Positions 33,301 to 56,700 of a DNA stretch of 64,000 bases are shown piece by piece; the first letter of the stretch is position 1, and each line of letters starts with the position of its first letter. The notes under the pieces are model-generated. The model ran no database searches. It had not been told where the DNA came from and worked only from the letters and a program-made list of their open reading frames with translations. The stretch comes from Merluccius polli. Lineage: Eukaryota > Chordata > Actinopteri > Gadiformes > Merlucciidae. The translations under genes were made by a program, and so were the position numbers. The DNA lies in assembly GCA_030340625.1 (NCBI GenBank), contig JAOPHQ010004835.1, positions 494,001 through 558,000 of the forward strand. The letters run 5' to 3'.

Positions 33301-36300
33301 ATAAAAAAAATTCTGATTGATATATTATTTGAAATACTTAAAAAGCTTGTTAGCATTATTTGGTTTTAAAATAATTATATATAGAAGTAGCAATTGTAAT
33401 GGCACAGAAAAGGATATCAGATTTGTTCACATTACCAGCAAAGTCTTTGTATGTTATAGCGCATAGGTCTACTAAGGCGTTCTTTGTAACTTTCCTTATT
33501 ATGGAAGAGCCAGGGGCCAGGGTGCTGAGCGCCCTCAAAAAAAGTTTAGTGGGGTCTCTGATTCTATCAAAAATAAACTGTTCTCTTAATTTCAGTGCAA
33601 TTTGCTACACTTACAATGTGTTAACATGTAATTTACAATCAATAGATTCTATATAGCATATATAATTTGAAAGGGAACACCCCCATCTAGGCCTATGTGC
33701 TTTCATACAAAAATTCCAAAATGTTCTCCACCGGAACCAACTACATTCACTTCAGCTAAGAAATAACGGTTTGGGGAGGCAATTGGGAGAGAAGCAATCA
33801 ATAACTTTTTAATGCTTCTTATTTTGCTGAAAGCCAGGTAGTCATTTGGACACATAGTAGTGTATTTATGGTACCTATCGCACCTTTAATTTATTTGAAG
33901 CTGTGTGTAAGAGACTTAATTTAGATATATAGTCGGTTGTTATAACACACCTCCACTACAATGTGTAGGCACGTGCATTCACGCCATCATGCGCGTGAAT
34001 ATAGGTTTGGCAGCACAAAACCCTTTGTAAATAATGTGCAAAAATATGTTCCTGCGCGCATAATAAATAAACACTTTTATGGTAGGAACTAGGTAGTTAT
34101 CTTACCTCTACTTCTACAACTCAGAGTCCTGTCATCTTGCTCTGGGATACTCTGTGGTATAGAAAAATGCAATGCAACATCATAGGTATCAATTCATGCA
34201 TCTTTTACAACTTACAACAAATCTCAAATACAGCAACCTATTTCCATTTCAACCACGATGAGTCTGGTTGTGAGTCCTAGACCACTTGCCTCAAGGGACT
34301 CCATGTCAAACAAATGAGAGACTCTGGGCAGCCGATCTCTTTCCTCTTCCAAAGAGGACGTGAGGACATGAAAAAGCTCATGGGCATCCTATGGTGGAGC
34401 AGAGATGGATACATTGACACAGACCGTTTACACTGAAAACTCGCATCACAGGCAATGTGGAAGACTGGCCCACAGGGTGTGTTTCACCCACCTGCTCTTC
34501 AAAGGAGCTGATGTGCCACCTGTACAACCTGAGGACATCTAACAGGCACCCAGCGTCAAGCACGTGGTCTTCCCCTGGCTCGTCTCTGGACAGGGCTGTG
34601 GATTGGACCTTTAGTGATCATGTCTGTGTTGTGTTTACATTGATGACATGCAGACAATGCCTCCATGCATGGATCAATTCAATAATTGATCAAGGAGATG
34701 TGAATTAATGAGGTAATTACAACTAACAGTTTGTAACAACAGTTAATTCAGTTAGGTCATTTGAAAGAAAGATGAACTCTTGAAAGCATTTTGAAAGAAT
34801 TGCTGCGGCAAGAGAGAATAAGGTGTAATTTCGTTGTCAAGTTTACAACAAGTAAAGCTGTGTTTTTTCTGTGTTGTTTTATAACAGTGTGATGAGAAAC
34901 AGCAATGCTAACAATGGTAATTTGAAGAAGGTACAACACAAGTACCAACAATGGCCATTTTCTTTTCTCTCTCTTTCGTTCTCTCCTACTCAGTTCAACC
35001 TGCAGCCTGCATGGAGGTAGAGCTTGGTAAGAGTATCTATTGCAGCAATAAGGCAGAGCTAAACGTAGGAGGGATTGAGAAATTATGTGTATGAGTTTAA
35101 TAGCAGGAGTACTAGTAGGGTGCCTTAAAGTTTAAACAGTATTATTAATATTATCAATTGCAATACCTTTAAGTCTTTTTTGGACTTGTGACATAATCAC
35201 AAAAACTTTACCGACACTTTAAAATGCTTAAAAATCGCAGCATAACTTAAAGGTCTCCTTCACCGGTAAACCGTTTTTACTTGCTCCTTTTGGAATATGA
35301 TAGGTCACTCCTAGTTGCATATGCATGCTGCACGTGGAAAACGTTCTTCTACCCCCATTGCATGCATTAGCCAATGTAAGAACATAGACGGACGAGGAAG
35401 TCAGAAACGAGGAAGTGAGAAAAAGCCTAACACTCTGACGTATGAATGTGTATGAATATTCATGACCTCGCCTACTTTGGCTTGAGACCGCCCTCAGGAA
35501 AACAGTATACGGCATTTCAGAATGTTTGTAAACAACAGGCGTCAAGATACTTCCGTTAATGATACTAAAGATAATGATACTAAAGATAATGCTGCATCTC
35601 TCGGTTTCATTAAAAAAAAGTATTACGTCGCTATCATTTTCCGTTCCGGAGATAGATGCGAAAGAACAACATGTAACACACGTTAACCTGTAGGCTGCCT
35701 TAAACCTGGGTTTGCTCAGTGAGCACAATAATAAACGTTTAACGTGTAGCCTATAGTGTAGCCGTAATGAATTCAATATGTACGACTTTATTCTCGTAAT
35801 TAATTCAATATTTACGACTTTATTCTCATAATTTAATGGAAAAAAATTCTTAATGTGGCCCTAATACTCCATCGTAATATATTAATGAGACTTCCCATAC
35901 CCGTATGAATTAATGAGACGTCACGTAGTGTAGTTTTCTCGATCGCTCTGCCCTGTCAAATGATATGGAGGGGTTTGTTTACTAGTTCTGCCATCGGAGA
36001 ACGCTTCGTCTTTTGCCACCCGGAAGAACGTTTATTGTTGTTGTGACGTCGTGGTGATTTGTCGTGTTGATAACAGACATCTTATATCATGAATGTATCT
36101 AATGGATGTATATAGTAAAATATGTATAAGATGTCTATGGTTGATAACGCACTAGAGGGATCACTCGCCTCTGATTGGCTAACATCACTGTGACGGACAG
36201 TGCTGTTAGCCAATCAGAGGCAAGTCATTTAAATGTCATGAATATTCATGAGTAACAGCCGAAAACCTCTCCTTCTTCCCCCCCACCTCCTCCTCCAAAC

Positions 36301-37789
36301 TAGAACAGCCTGAAACAGGCGCACCAGAGCATTTTTTTCACCAAAACCGCTCACAGGGCATTCATTAATACTAGAGACCACTGCAAAATTTACGAAAAAG
36401 ACGATGAAATGAGACCTTTAAGATGTCGTTACTTGCACAGAGTGGCTAGCAAACCTTTGAGGAGGTTCAGGAGAGTGCTGGACAGCTGCTTGTCTTGACT
36501 GGATTGTCCCTCAGTCCTGCATGAAAAGCTCTCCAGCCAGCCTATGAAGGAGGGACACGCTGCCAGACCCTGGAGCAATGAATTCATGAAGCAGGTGTTG
36601 CCCAAGTTCAACAAACCAGGAACCATCCCTGTGAAAAGGAAAGGAAGGTCTTGGTAAATCAACATATTCTGCCCAACGTGTAGATTCACAACGGTTGACC
36701 CCGAGGCTCGACTCCTGTTGGTCAGTAAACTCTAGCTTGAGTTTATTGTAGTCAGCCTCATCCCTAGTCAGGGATGCCATCTTCTTATCAGTACCTCTCT
36801 TCCTCTTCTTTGGTGCTGTAATGGGTCCCCATAAAATGTAGGCTCCAGCGGCCACTGCTGCAGCTATCCCACCGATAACACCCCAGTTCTTCATCATTCT
36901 GCTTCTGGAAACACACCAAAAACATTCATAAGTAGGATTAATATTAGAAAAGGAGTCAAAAAATATATATTGACAAGAGTTTCCAATTTCTGAGTTAGTT
37001 CTTGGGCTTAGCTCCTGTTAACAACATTTCAAATCAATATACGAATATCAAATGGCTAAATACTACATCTGGGCACCTAGGCAGTTGTGACACAATAATA
37101 ATAATAATCCCCTTTTCTGATCGAAAACGTCTGGTCTTAAATGCAAGAGAAAGCACACCAGCGTGCCGACATCCACGTTATCACCCACCTTAAGGATCGT
37201 TTATCCATTCGTTGGTATTCATGCGCAGTACGATACGCACTTATTACCTACTTATCTCAAACTGGTGCTGCTTCAAATTAATGTACAGTACATCTCTACG
37301 TGGGAATTGAATACATTAAAACGCGTTGCCATATGAAACCTTACGCGTTTTTTTCGCCAGCAATTTCACGTAAAATACGCTTAGTGATGTCACCAATTAA
37401 GCTAGCCTCGACCAAAAATAGCCAGCGATAGCATTGTGGCTAATTTAACTGCCCAACAACGTCATCACATTACTGTAAGACCTTTGCCACTAACCCCTGC
37501 AGGCAGAGATCATGCACAACCTTGAAAAAACGCACAAGTGTTTTTTTTTTTTTAGTAAACTACTTAATTCAAAAATATACAAGTTCTGCTTTTTGGTTGA
37601 TGTCTGAAACGTTGCATGTAATGTTGACGTTCTGGCTTTCTGGGCCACAGCAATAACGATTAGTCGACTTTATCCATGAAATGCACGCCTCCTGCTGCTC
37701 CTCGGAACCACAGGTTACCTGACGGTAGGTCCGGTACTGAGGAACTCCCGAACTAGCCCCTCTGAGCCCTCCGGTCGGCACCACAACAT
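30351..37789 (-). CDS. usp30: Ubiquitin carboxyl-terminal hydrolase 30 (mitochondrial deubiquitinase)
   Basis: USP30 removes ubiquitin from mitochondrial outer-membrane proteins and opposes PINK1/Parkin mitophagy. Thirteen exons: 37789-37719, 36904-36795, 36628-36455, 34583-34492, 34388-34290, 34151-34106, 33124-33030, 32942-32883, 32792-32706, 32625-32545, 32237-32015, 31742-31628 and 30600-30351; 500 aa. Exon 2 encodes the membrane anchor NWGVIGGIAAAVAAGAYILW followed by a basic stretch. Catalytic Cys is in LGNTCFMNS, His in HGDMHSGHF, and Ser in WLWVSDDSVR, the Cys-His-Ser triad peculiar to USP30. Zinc-finger cysteines are in MSCKRCKQ and VDCENCTK. Exon 5 ends at a GC donor (gag|gcaagt). 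The start is chosen from exon 1 (MLWCRPEGSEG), whose end aligns with the vertebrate N-terminus. Confidence 0.95.
30960..31240. repeat. Tandem repeat of about 75 bp, four copies, in USP30 intron 12
   Basis: Each unit contains tagtctcaaagaaaactaca followed by actgtagaggtgggag and gttgtgtttgttgatgaga. Copies differ by small indels in the G-tract and a few substitutions. Confidence 0.85.
35246..36421. mobile_element. MITE-like element with TTAA ends in USP30 intron 3
   Basis: The left end reads cTTAAAGGTCTC and the right end GAGACCTTTAAg, an inverted repeat whose outermost bases include TTAA on both sides. A TTAA target is used by piggyBac and Kolobok transposons. The 1.2-kb interior has an inverted pair cctctgattggctaac / gttagccaatcagagg (36169-36221). 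No transposase was found. Confidence 0.6.
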
Positions 37790-37934
37790 TGTGTCACCAT
37801 TGCGGAACTCCGTTTTATGGACTCCTGTTGTTGGCGGAAGACAAAAGAAGCCGCACCACTGTGTGCGCACGTTGAAGTCCAAAAATCAATACTAATAGGT
37901 AAACAATGAATAAACAAATACAAAATTCGATTCG

Positions 37935-38010
<76 letters not shown>

Positions 38011-39148
38011 GTATTGACGTGTGATTATTATAATCCACCACCACAGTAGTGCTATGCTGCTATATATGTCACATTCACTTTAGATGGTGGGATACACTGC
38101 AATGTACTGTTGTAGAGCTAGCGGGATACACATAAAAAAACAGCCATTTTAATGTTATATCTATTCTGAACACTTTATAACGTGGGACGTATCCGGTTTA
38201 ATTGCACTAGTTAGACTATTGTTTCGAGTAGGGTACTTTGTAATTTGCCTATTGTGTAGAAATGATGACCAAACGATGGCTCTATTATACCGTGATCACG
38301 TCTTTAGTTCACCATGTCACATCGCTAATTCAGAGTGTGAATATCTGTTGAATATCCAATATCTATAATGTAAAAATAACACTTTCAAACTAGATAAAGT
38401 GCTATTTTAAATGATATTAATACACCACCACAGTAGCGCTATGCTGCTATAAATGTAATTTTCAGTGTTGATGTTGGGACGTCCCCAGCGGGCGGACATT
38501 ATTGTAAAACGTATCTAACGTGGGGTAACTCCAGCTACTAAACATTTGTTAACAAACCTATTTTAGTCTCAACAACAATATGCAACAGCGAAGGCTTTAT
38601 TTCTCTAGAGCCGTTTGTCCGTTCTGGGCTACTGTAGAAACATGGCGGTGCAACATGGCAGCCTCCGTGGAAGAGGACCCGCTCCCCATGTAGATACAAA
38701 CGGCTCATTCTAAGTGAGCGAAACCACAACGATTATTATTTTCAGGTCATTATACACCAATCAAAACTTGAATAATATATTCAATTTCTACCAGGAGATG
38801 CCACTTAATTCTACACAATGTACCTAAGAGGTAGCTCTGTTTTTAGTTTTGGTGATAACTCTCACTGGTGATAACTCTCACTGTTTGCTCGTTGCTGGAC
38901 TAGACCACAGAAGGAAACACACAGATGTAGCTCATCACATTCATCATGGGTCCGGTCCATTTAGGTATGGCAGTACACCAGTATAGACACAATAGTCCAG
39001 TAAATACATATTGACCATGCTGGTGCTGCGACGGACATACATAAAACCAACCTAATGTTAAAACGACAGGAACAGGAAGTTGCGTTCCTCTCGACGGGGA
39101 AGGGGGGTCAGGGTCAGAGGGCCGATGTTTAACAGTCACGGTTTGCGA

Positions 39149-39319
<171 letters not shown>

Positions 39320-39325
<6 letters not shown>

Positions 39326-39530
39326 GGAACACATTTAAGAGATTAAACATTTTATCAGCAATTCAAAAGTGATGTGGTCGAATAAAAACGTTTCCATATT
39401 GAGCATAGTGAGAGGTAGCCTACCCTTAAATAATGCCACAGTTTCAACCAATTGTAATCAATTTGTATCTAATCTGTCTATACCTACACCCACTAGATTT
39501 GGTGTCACGTGTAACGACACCAATCAGCAG
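39320..39530. repeat. Dispersed repeat, copy 1 (second copy at 43495-43690)
   Basis: Both copies start at the end of a GATG microsatellite, share aacacatttaagagattaaa and gagaggtagcctaccctta, and end at gtgtaacgacacca. Similarity is roughly nine in ten bases by eye. It is a mobile or segmentally duplicated block that carries its microsatellite with it. Confidence 0.8.
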
Positions 39531-39764
39531 TTACAGGTCGTCTTTGACGCGACCCTAGCATCATATAGATGTATGTATTCATTTATTATTTGTATTATTG
39601 TGTTATTCCCGTGACGCGGCGAGGAGGACGCCCATTGGCTCCCAGCAGCGGAGCGGAGACCAGAGAGGTCTCTGTCCTCGGTGCTGAAGTCTCTGCTCAT
39701 CCTGGTCATAATAATGTGATGGCGATGAGGCAGCGCGGCGCGGCGACCAGTAAACACAGCAAAC

Positions 39765-51794
<12,030 letters not shown>

Positions 51795-53703
51795 AGGACG
51801 GTGTAAGAGGAGGAGCAGGAGGAGGAGAGCGCAAGGCGAGAAACGGCACGAAGGGTCTCGGTTCACGCACGTCAAAACCCAGAGAGGAGAAGGGTGTTTT
51901 GTGTTTATCCACCTTCTCATTCAGTTTGTTGATTACAATACATTAGAGGTGTCATTCCAGCTGGACCAGGAGAGTAGGGAAAAAACACTTAACTGTAAAA
52001 TGTGGTTAAAAAGATCGGAAAAAAAGAAATACCGAGGGGAGGTTAAAATGCTTCAGGCGTGGCATTTGAAATGGTTAGACAAAAGACACAGTATTACATT
52101 TCAGTCCCAATCCTGTTTTGAAAGAGCCTTAAAACAGTATTATGCCTCTTATGGGTGAGAGGGGGTTTCACCATCTAAAACAGCTGCTATTAATGTTAGC
52201 TCAAGAGATTAACTTGTGTACATAAACTGGTGCACAAGTTCCAAAGTCAACTCCATTTGAAGTGTGTTTAAAGACAACACGAGGGGAGGGACAACCCGTA
52301 GCAGAGGGGATGATGATATGGTTATTGAGACTGTTACCCTACCTAAGAACACACCCCAACAGTGTTGACATTGGTTGGACTGTGATAACCAGCTCAGCCA
52401 CCACAAACCCCACTGTCTGTTTTAGAATAACTTTAGGTGGTTATATTTTGATGTCAAATAAGAAAAAATGGACATGTGATTTTTTAAATAGGAGGATATT
52501 AATAGTAGTTAGGGATTTTTTTCAACACAAGGAAAAGCGTTAGACCGTGTGGAGTGATACAAGTGATGCGAGACCAATGGATATGATGCACTTCTATGAA
52601 GGCACTGAGATGCTAAGGAAACAATGTGTGTAAATCTTTTGCTGAAATAAGCCTTTCCTGTTATCCGATTGTGTTCTTCTGTGTTGATGTATTAATAGTG
52701 TTTACCATTTACAATGGACAGTTTACTTATTGTTTGCACTTTAATGTCCTAGGGATATAACCTCACCTTCAAATAATAATTATACAAATAATAATAATAA
52801 CAATAATAATAATAATAATACCAATAATACACTAATATGATTTGTAGGGTGCATTTCATAGCTATCTCAAAGACTTCATTTAAAATATTTTGTACTATTT
52901 TTTTATAATGTTAAAAAAGGAAGTGGTGGTAAAAAAAAATGTGTTAAGAGTCATAGAGATCGATAGAAAATTATCAAATGTTTCCACAACTGGACCTGTC
53001 TCCTGACCATTTTTGTGCAGTAGTAAATTGATGTATGTGTGTATAATGTGAGGTTTTTTTTACATTCACATTATTCAAAAAAATGTAAGCCGCAGCCCTT
53101 ATTTTAACAACCATGTTTCATATCGAAGCATCTTCACATAAATTAAAGATAGACACATCTATACATAATGTGAAATGGAAACATGATTACTTTCTATAAA
53201 TGTTATGTTAATATGGTTATCTTGGCACTGTTTGTACGTGTATGTGGGTGTAGGCATAGTTTAATTTTACACACCGTAACTGGTTTAGAGAATCTAGCAC
53301 GGGCCTATAGTCGCGAATTCATAGCTGCCTCCATCTGCCAATGTGTGCTATATTCAGCGTCTGATGGCCACAGATTCCTCACAAAATAAATTATCTTTTA
53401 AAACAAGACAGTCACTTTTTTTTTATTGGATTGATTTTTGTTTAAAAGTTGATTAGTATGTGTCAATAAACAACGCATATAATTTGTAGTGTTCATGTCG
53501 GTTGTACTATGCATTTCATATACTAACTAACTAATTGTCATAATATTTGTCATTCCTTGTCTGCCCGCCTGGCAGCCATTGCACGGCATGGTTTCCATGT
53601 GGCCATTCTCCAGCATTCTCTCCCTTTTTCCTTGTGGGACGTTTGGAGGTCATGTGGGGCGTGTGTACCCCTCGATGGGATGTCACATGGCTGTAAGAAA
53701 GGT
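51795..53703. other. Tail-to-tail spacer between SVOP and DAO
   Basis: Contains the SVOP 3' UTR and AT-rich sequence with an (AAT)n repeat at about 52780-52820. AATAAA-type signals near 53386 (minus-strand side unclear) and 53465. No gene recognised. Confidence 0.6.
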
Positions 53704-56700
53704 CTAAAGGCGAGCTTTGGGAGCCTTGGCATTGTGTTGTTCTATGATCTCGCCGAAGAGCCGGGCAGCCTCCCTGGCACAGCCCCGGTGGATGGTGAGA
53801 CCGAACCCTCCATGGCCATAGTTGTGTATCACCTGAAACAGAGCCGTTACTGTCACTCACTGCCACACTAGCTTAGTTATGCATCACCTGAAACAGAGCC
53901 GTTACTGTCACTCACTGCCACACTAGCTTAGTTATGCATCACCTGAAACAGAGCCGTTACTGTCACTCACTACCACACTAGCTTAGTTATGCATCACCTG
54001 AAACAGAGTCATTACCATCATTCACTACCACCCTAGTGTAGTTATGTATCACCTGAAACAGCCGTTACCATCATTCACTACCACCCGTAGTTATGCATCA
54101 CCTGAAACAGAGCCGTTACTGTCACTCACTACCACACTAGCTTAGTTATGTATCACCTGAAACAGAGTCATTACCATCATTCACTACCACCCTAGTGTAG
54201 TTATGTATCACCTGAAACAGCCGTTACCATCATTCACTACCACCCGTAGTTATGTATCACCTGAAACAGAGCCGTTACCATCATTCACTACCACCCTAGT
54301 GTAGTTATGTATCACCTGAAACAGCCGTTATGGTCACTCAATACCACACTAGTGTAGTCACCTGAAACAAGGCCGCTACTGTCACTACCAATCAGAAACA
54401 AGATATGCCAGAGTATTGTATTAAACAAGGAAGAGAACTTGTGTTTGGTACAGTATCTGCAGGTTCATTCAGTTAATATTTAATTCTATGAGATAATATA
54501 CCAAGCAACAAACACATAAAACTAACACAGAACGTATATAGAATTATCTGGTCTGTTGATGTTGTTTGAGTGAGCTACCTCCATGTCTTTCTGACCGCAT
54601 GAGATCCTCTCTCTCTCCAGTCTCACAGAAGTCCGCACTGGTCGCAGGCCTGCCCAGTCCTCCACTATCCTAGCATGCTAGACACACGCACACAGTATTG
54701 TTGAGGAATTATAAGGATTTAAGAAGATGCAAATGAGATAATGGAATAGAAATAGCACTTTAAACTATTTGAATGATGAGTCAACGGGGAAAGAGAAAAT
54801 TAATCTTTATAGATGACAATTATCAATGAAAAATAAGTGGTTATTATAAAGCAGGTTTTTTTAAAAGGTGGGGTCAGGGGGTTTAGTTCTAATTTAAAGC
54901 TGGGGTCAGGGGTTTTAGTTCTAATTTAAAGGTGGGGTCAGGGGGTTTAGTTCTAATTTAAAGGTGGGGTCAGGGGGTTTAGTTCTAATTTAAAGCTGGG
55001 GTCAGGGGTTTTAGTTCTAATTTAAAGGTGGGGTCAGGGGGTTTAGTTCTAATTTAAAGGTGGGGTCAGGGGGTCTAGTTCTAATTTAAAGGCGGGGTCA
55101 GGGGGTCTGGTTCTAATTTAAAGGTGGGGTCAGGGGGTTTAGTTTTAATTTAAAGGTGGGGTCAGGGGGTTTAGTTCTAATTTAAAGGCGGGGTCAGGGG
55201 GTCTGGTTCTAATTTAAAGGTGGGGTCAGGGGGTTTAGTTCTAATTTAAAGGTGGGGTCAGGGGGTCTAGTTCTAATTTAAAGGCGGGGTCAGGGGGTCT
55301 GGTTCTAATTTAAAGGTGGGGTCAGGGGGTTTAGTTCTAATTTAAAGGTGGGGTCAGGGGGTTTAGTTCTAATTTAAAGGTGGGGTCAGGGGGTTTAGTT
55401 CTAATTTAAAGGTGGGGTCAGGGGGTTTAGTTCTAATTTAAAGGTGGGGTCAGGGGGTTTAGTTCTAATTTAAAGGTGGGGTCAGGGGGTCTAGTTCTAA
55501 TTTAAAGGCGGGGTCAGGAGGTCTAGTTCTAATTTAAAGGCGGGGTCAGGAGGTCTAGTTCTAATTTAAAGGTGGGGTCAGGGGGTTTAGTTCTAATTTA
55601 AAGGCGGGGTCAGGAGGTCTAGTTCTAATTTAAAGGTGGGGTCAGGGGGTTTGGTTGATTGTAATAACCGCTCACCTTGAGGCTGGGCTCCAGCTCGCAA
55701 GCCTCCTCCCAGATCTTCTTGTGGTCGATGGAGTTGCTCGCTTCGCTCCAGTTGCCCAACTGAAACACCCCGCCGACGGTCACCAGGCGGCTGCTGTGGA
55801 TGGGAAGGATGGAACCTGTGTTGCTTACACTATTATAAAGGTGGCATCGTCACAACAGCACAGGTAGATATGGTAGTGCAGTGGTTAGCGCTGCTTCCTC
55901 ATAGTAAGAAGGTCCTGAGTTGAAACCCAGCGAGGTCTTGTCTGGGAGAAGTTTGTATGTTCTCCCCATGTACATGTGGGTGTCCTCTGGGTTAACGCTG
56001 CCAATGCCCTTGACCAAGGCACTGCGCTAAGAGATGGGTTTAAAGCAGAAGACACATTTCCCCCAAGGGGGACAATACGATATCTATTCTATTCAGTGTT
56101 AACCAGCCAGGCACTCTGGAAGTAGACCACCACAGAATACAAATACTTTCACTACTGTGAACTGTGATAAGCAAGGAAACCTAAAATAGCCCTACAGCGT
56201 GAGGAGCACTTGCAAGATCAAAATGGGAGATATTCATCTTTATGGCATGCATAATGAAAGATATGGAACAAATAAACATTTGAACCCTCTTGATATATAG
56301 TCCATTAAGAAACTAAGACATGTTCAAATAGTACACAAATTTACCCTGGGATGATGTAAGGTGAATTATAGATGGAAGACTTGTGGGTAAGAACCCAATG
56401 CTTTAACCATGGGGCATCCACCTGAAACAAAGACAGAGAGAGGAATGAAAAACCACAGATTACACACCATTGGACAGAATGTTAATACTGGTTTCAATTA
56501 CAACAACTCTTAAACCATTTAAGGTTAAACCTGCAGCTATTTACTCAATTAAAAATATCTGAACGAGAACCTTGAAGCTATAATTGTAGCTACAACTCAA
56601 GCCACTAGAGGTTGCTAATGGGAAAAGTACTGTGCAGGTTTATTACATTATTTAGGGTTTGTAATGATGGAACAGCAGTCACCTTAATGATTTGCCCCCG

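Noticed and set aside
54868..55655. Regular repeats at first sight like a CRISPR array (also 53822-54370)
   Set aside because: Units are contiguous without unique spacers and this is a vertebrate genome; they are minisatellites.
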